Of a DNA stretch of 7,195 bases, positions 6,665 through 7,195 are shown piece after piece; within the stretch, counting starts at the first letter, position 1, and each line of letters begins with the position of its first letter. The stretch is from Oscillospiraceae bacterium (GTDB lineage: Bacteria; Bacillota; Clostridia; Oscillospirales; Oscillospiraceae). Under the pieces are notes generated by a model. The model was not told the origin of the DNA. It searched no databases and was given only the letters and a program-made list of their open reading frames with translations. The position numbers and the translations under genes are program-made. Location: NCBI GenBank assembly GCA_016296045.1, contig JAEDKB010000083.1, positions 1 to 7,195 of the forward strand. The letters run 5' to 3'.

Positions 6665-6993
6665 GTGTCGTTTTGGTTGTTGCTCTTTTGCTCTGCGCGG
6701 TATCCTGCGGCAGCAGCAAGCCCGACGGACGCTATGACCTTGTCAGCATGGAAAGCAAGGGAATTACCGTGAGTGCAGATCAGTTGGAAGCACTCGGCGG
6801 AGGGATGTATATTGTTTTCTATGACAACGGCAGCGGCGTGATCGGCTTTTCCGTAGATGATGAAACACAGACAGAGAGCTTTACATGGCAGGATAACCAA
6901 ATCATCAGTGAGGAAGGCGACACAATCGAATTTGTGTTTGACGGCTCCTCTGTTACGCTTTCCAAAGACGAATCAACGCTTGTTTTCAAATAA
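6649..6993 (+). CDS. Small lipoprotein, probable CTG start, function unknown
   Basis: The frame encodes 114 residues if translation begins at CTG 6649. The N-terminus MKKILSVVLVVALLLCAVSC is then a textbook lipoprotein signal: two lysines, a hydrophobic core and an AVSC lipobox with Cys20 as the lipidated residue. The later TTG at 6673 would lose both lysines and is a poorer start. No in-frame ATG or GTG exists before the lipobox; the frame is bounded upstream by TGA at 6631. The mature part (GSSKPDGRYDLVSMES to the end, about 94 residues) has a GxY-LVSME opening and repeated beta-strand patterns (FYDNGSGV, FTWQDNQI, IEFVFDGSSVTLS, STLVFK). It resembles the small lipocalin-like lipoproteins common in Clostridia. 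It should be tethered to the outer face of the membrane. It lies 41 bp after the TPM gene with no terminator between, and the operon terminator follows it, so it is probably the fourth gene of the unit. Confidence 0.75.
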   Translation: MKKILSVVLVVALLLCAVSCGSSKPDGRYDLVSMESKGITVSADQLEALGGGMYIVFYDNGSGVIGFSVDDETQTESFTWQDNQIISEEGDTIEFVFDGSSVTLSKDESTLVFK

Positions 6994-7012
6994 GGATGAA
7001 GCTATTGAAAGC

Positions 7013-7050
7013 GGCTGTGGAGAAGATTTCTTCTCCACAGCCTGATTTTT
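7013..7050 (+). terminator. Intrinsic terminator of the SPFH-TPM-lipoprotein operon
   Basis: GGCTGTGGAGAAG (7013-7025) pairs with CTTCTCCACAGCC (7030-7042): a perfect 13-bp stem with an ATTT loop, followed by TGA and five T residues (7046-7050). It begins 20 bp after the lipoprotein stop. There is no matching T-tract on the other strand, so it acts on plus-strand transcripts. Confidence 0.92.
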
Positions 7051-7084
7051 CGCAAGAAATCCGCAGGATCGGGGAAATTAAGCC

Positions 7085-7113
7085 TTGACATTCGAAGTCC
7101 CATGTGATAATAT
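7085..7113 (+). promoter_or_regulatory. Promoter of the tRNA-Gly gene
   Basis: A perfect TTGACA -35 lies at 7085-7090. The -10 is either TAATAT (7108-7113, 17-bp spacer) or GATAAT (7106-7111, 15-bp spacer, with a TGT extension at 7103-7105). Transcription would start near 7120, about 20 nt before the tRNA. Confidence 0.8.
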
Positions 7114-7140
7114 TTTATGGCTGATGCTGAACCTGAATGT

Positions 7141-7195
7141 GCGGGTGTAGTATAACGGCTAGTACAACAGCCTTCCAAGCTGTGGGCGTGGGTTC
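7141..7195 (+). tRNA. tRNA-Gly (anticodon TCC), 3' end cut by window edge
   Basis: The acceptor 5' strand GCGGGTG (7141-7147) is followed by T-A at positions 8-9 and a D arm closed by GTAT/GTAC. The anticodon stem is ACAGC (7167-7171) paired with GCTGT (7179-7183). The loop CTTCCAA places TCC at 7174-7176, corresponding to tRNA positions 34-36, which decodes GGA. The T arm begins and reaches GGTTC at the window end, so about 20 bases are missing. Further tRNAs may follow outside the window. Confidence 0.93.

Overview
The window looks like chromosomal DNA from a Gram-positive, moderately GC-rich member of the Clostridia, plausibly an Oscillospirales-type gut bacterium. This is inferred from the strong AGGAG-type ribosome binding sites, the S-layer homology (SLH) protein, the M18 aminopeptidase, and a gene set whose best-known relatives are ydjI, ydjG and ydjH of Bacillus subtilis. 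I see no phage, IS element, integrase or CRISPR array, and the window reads as ordinary core or near-core chromosome.

Left part (1-2640, minus strand): an M18-family metallo-aminopeptidase (start 2569) is followed, with a 4-bp ATGA overlap, by a secreted SLH-domain protein. Its C-terminal part runs off the left edge of the window. A recognisable promoter (TTGCGG, 17 bp, TATACT) lies just upstream of the aminopeptidase gene.

Middle part (2570-6993): a 300-bp divergent intergenic region is followed by a tight plus-strand operon. Gene 1 is an SPFH-domain protein with four zinc-ribbon modules at its C-terminus (YdjI-like). Gene 2 is a zinc-ribbon protein with one C-terminal membrane anchor (YdjG-like). 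Gene 3 is a secreted, membrane-anchored TPM-domain protein with an apparent second, divergent TPM-like domain (YdjH-like). Gene 4 is a small lipoprotein that seems to start at a non-ATG codon. The gaps are 15, 12 and 41 bp, and a strong intrinsic terminator closes the unit at 7013-7050. In B. subtilis the YdjG/YdjH pair forms a membrane platform linked to YdjI and to the phage-shock protein PspA. Here no pspA gene is present in the window and the operon order differs, so the likely role is a membrane-associated SPFH scaffold or envelope-stress complex working without an adjacent PspA.

Right edge (7085-7195): a promoter with a perfect TTGACA -35 box drives a tRNA-Gly(TCC) gene that is cut by the window end.

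The most interesting points are the SPFH/zinc-ribbon/TPM cassette without pspA, the 27-residue tandem zinc-ribbon expansion, the apparent TPM duplication, the rare-start lipoprotein with a 12-bp-period direct repeat at its start, and the leader hairpin ahead of the SPFH gene.
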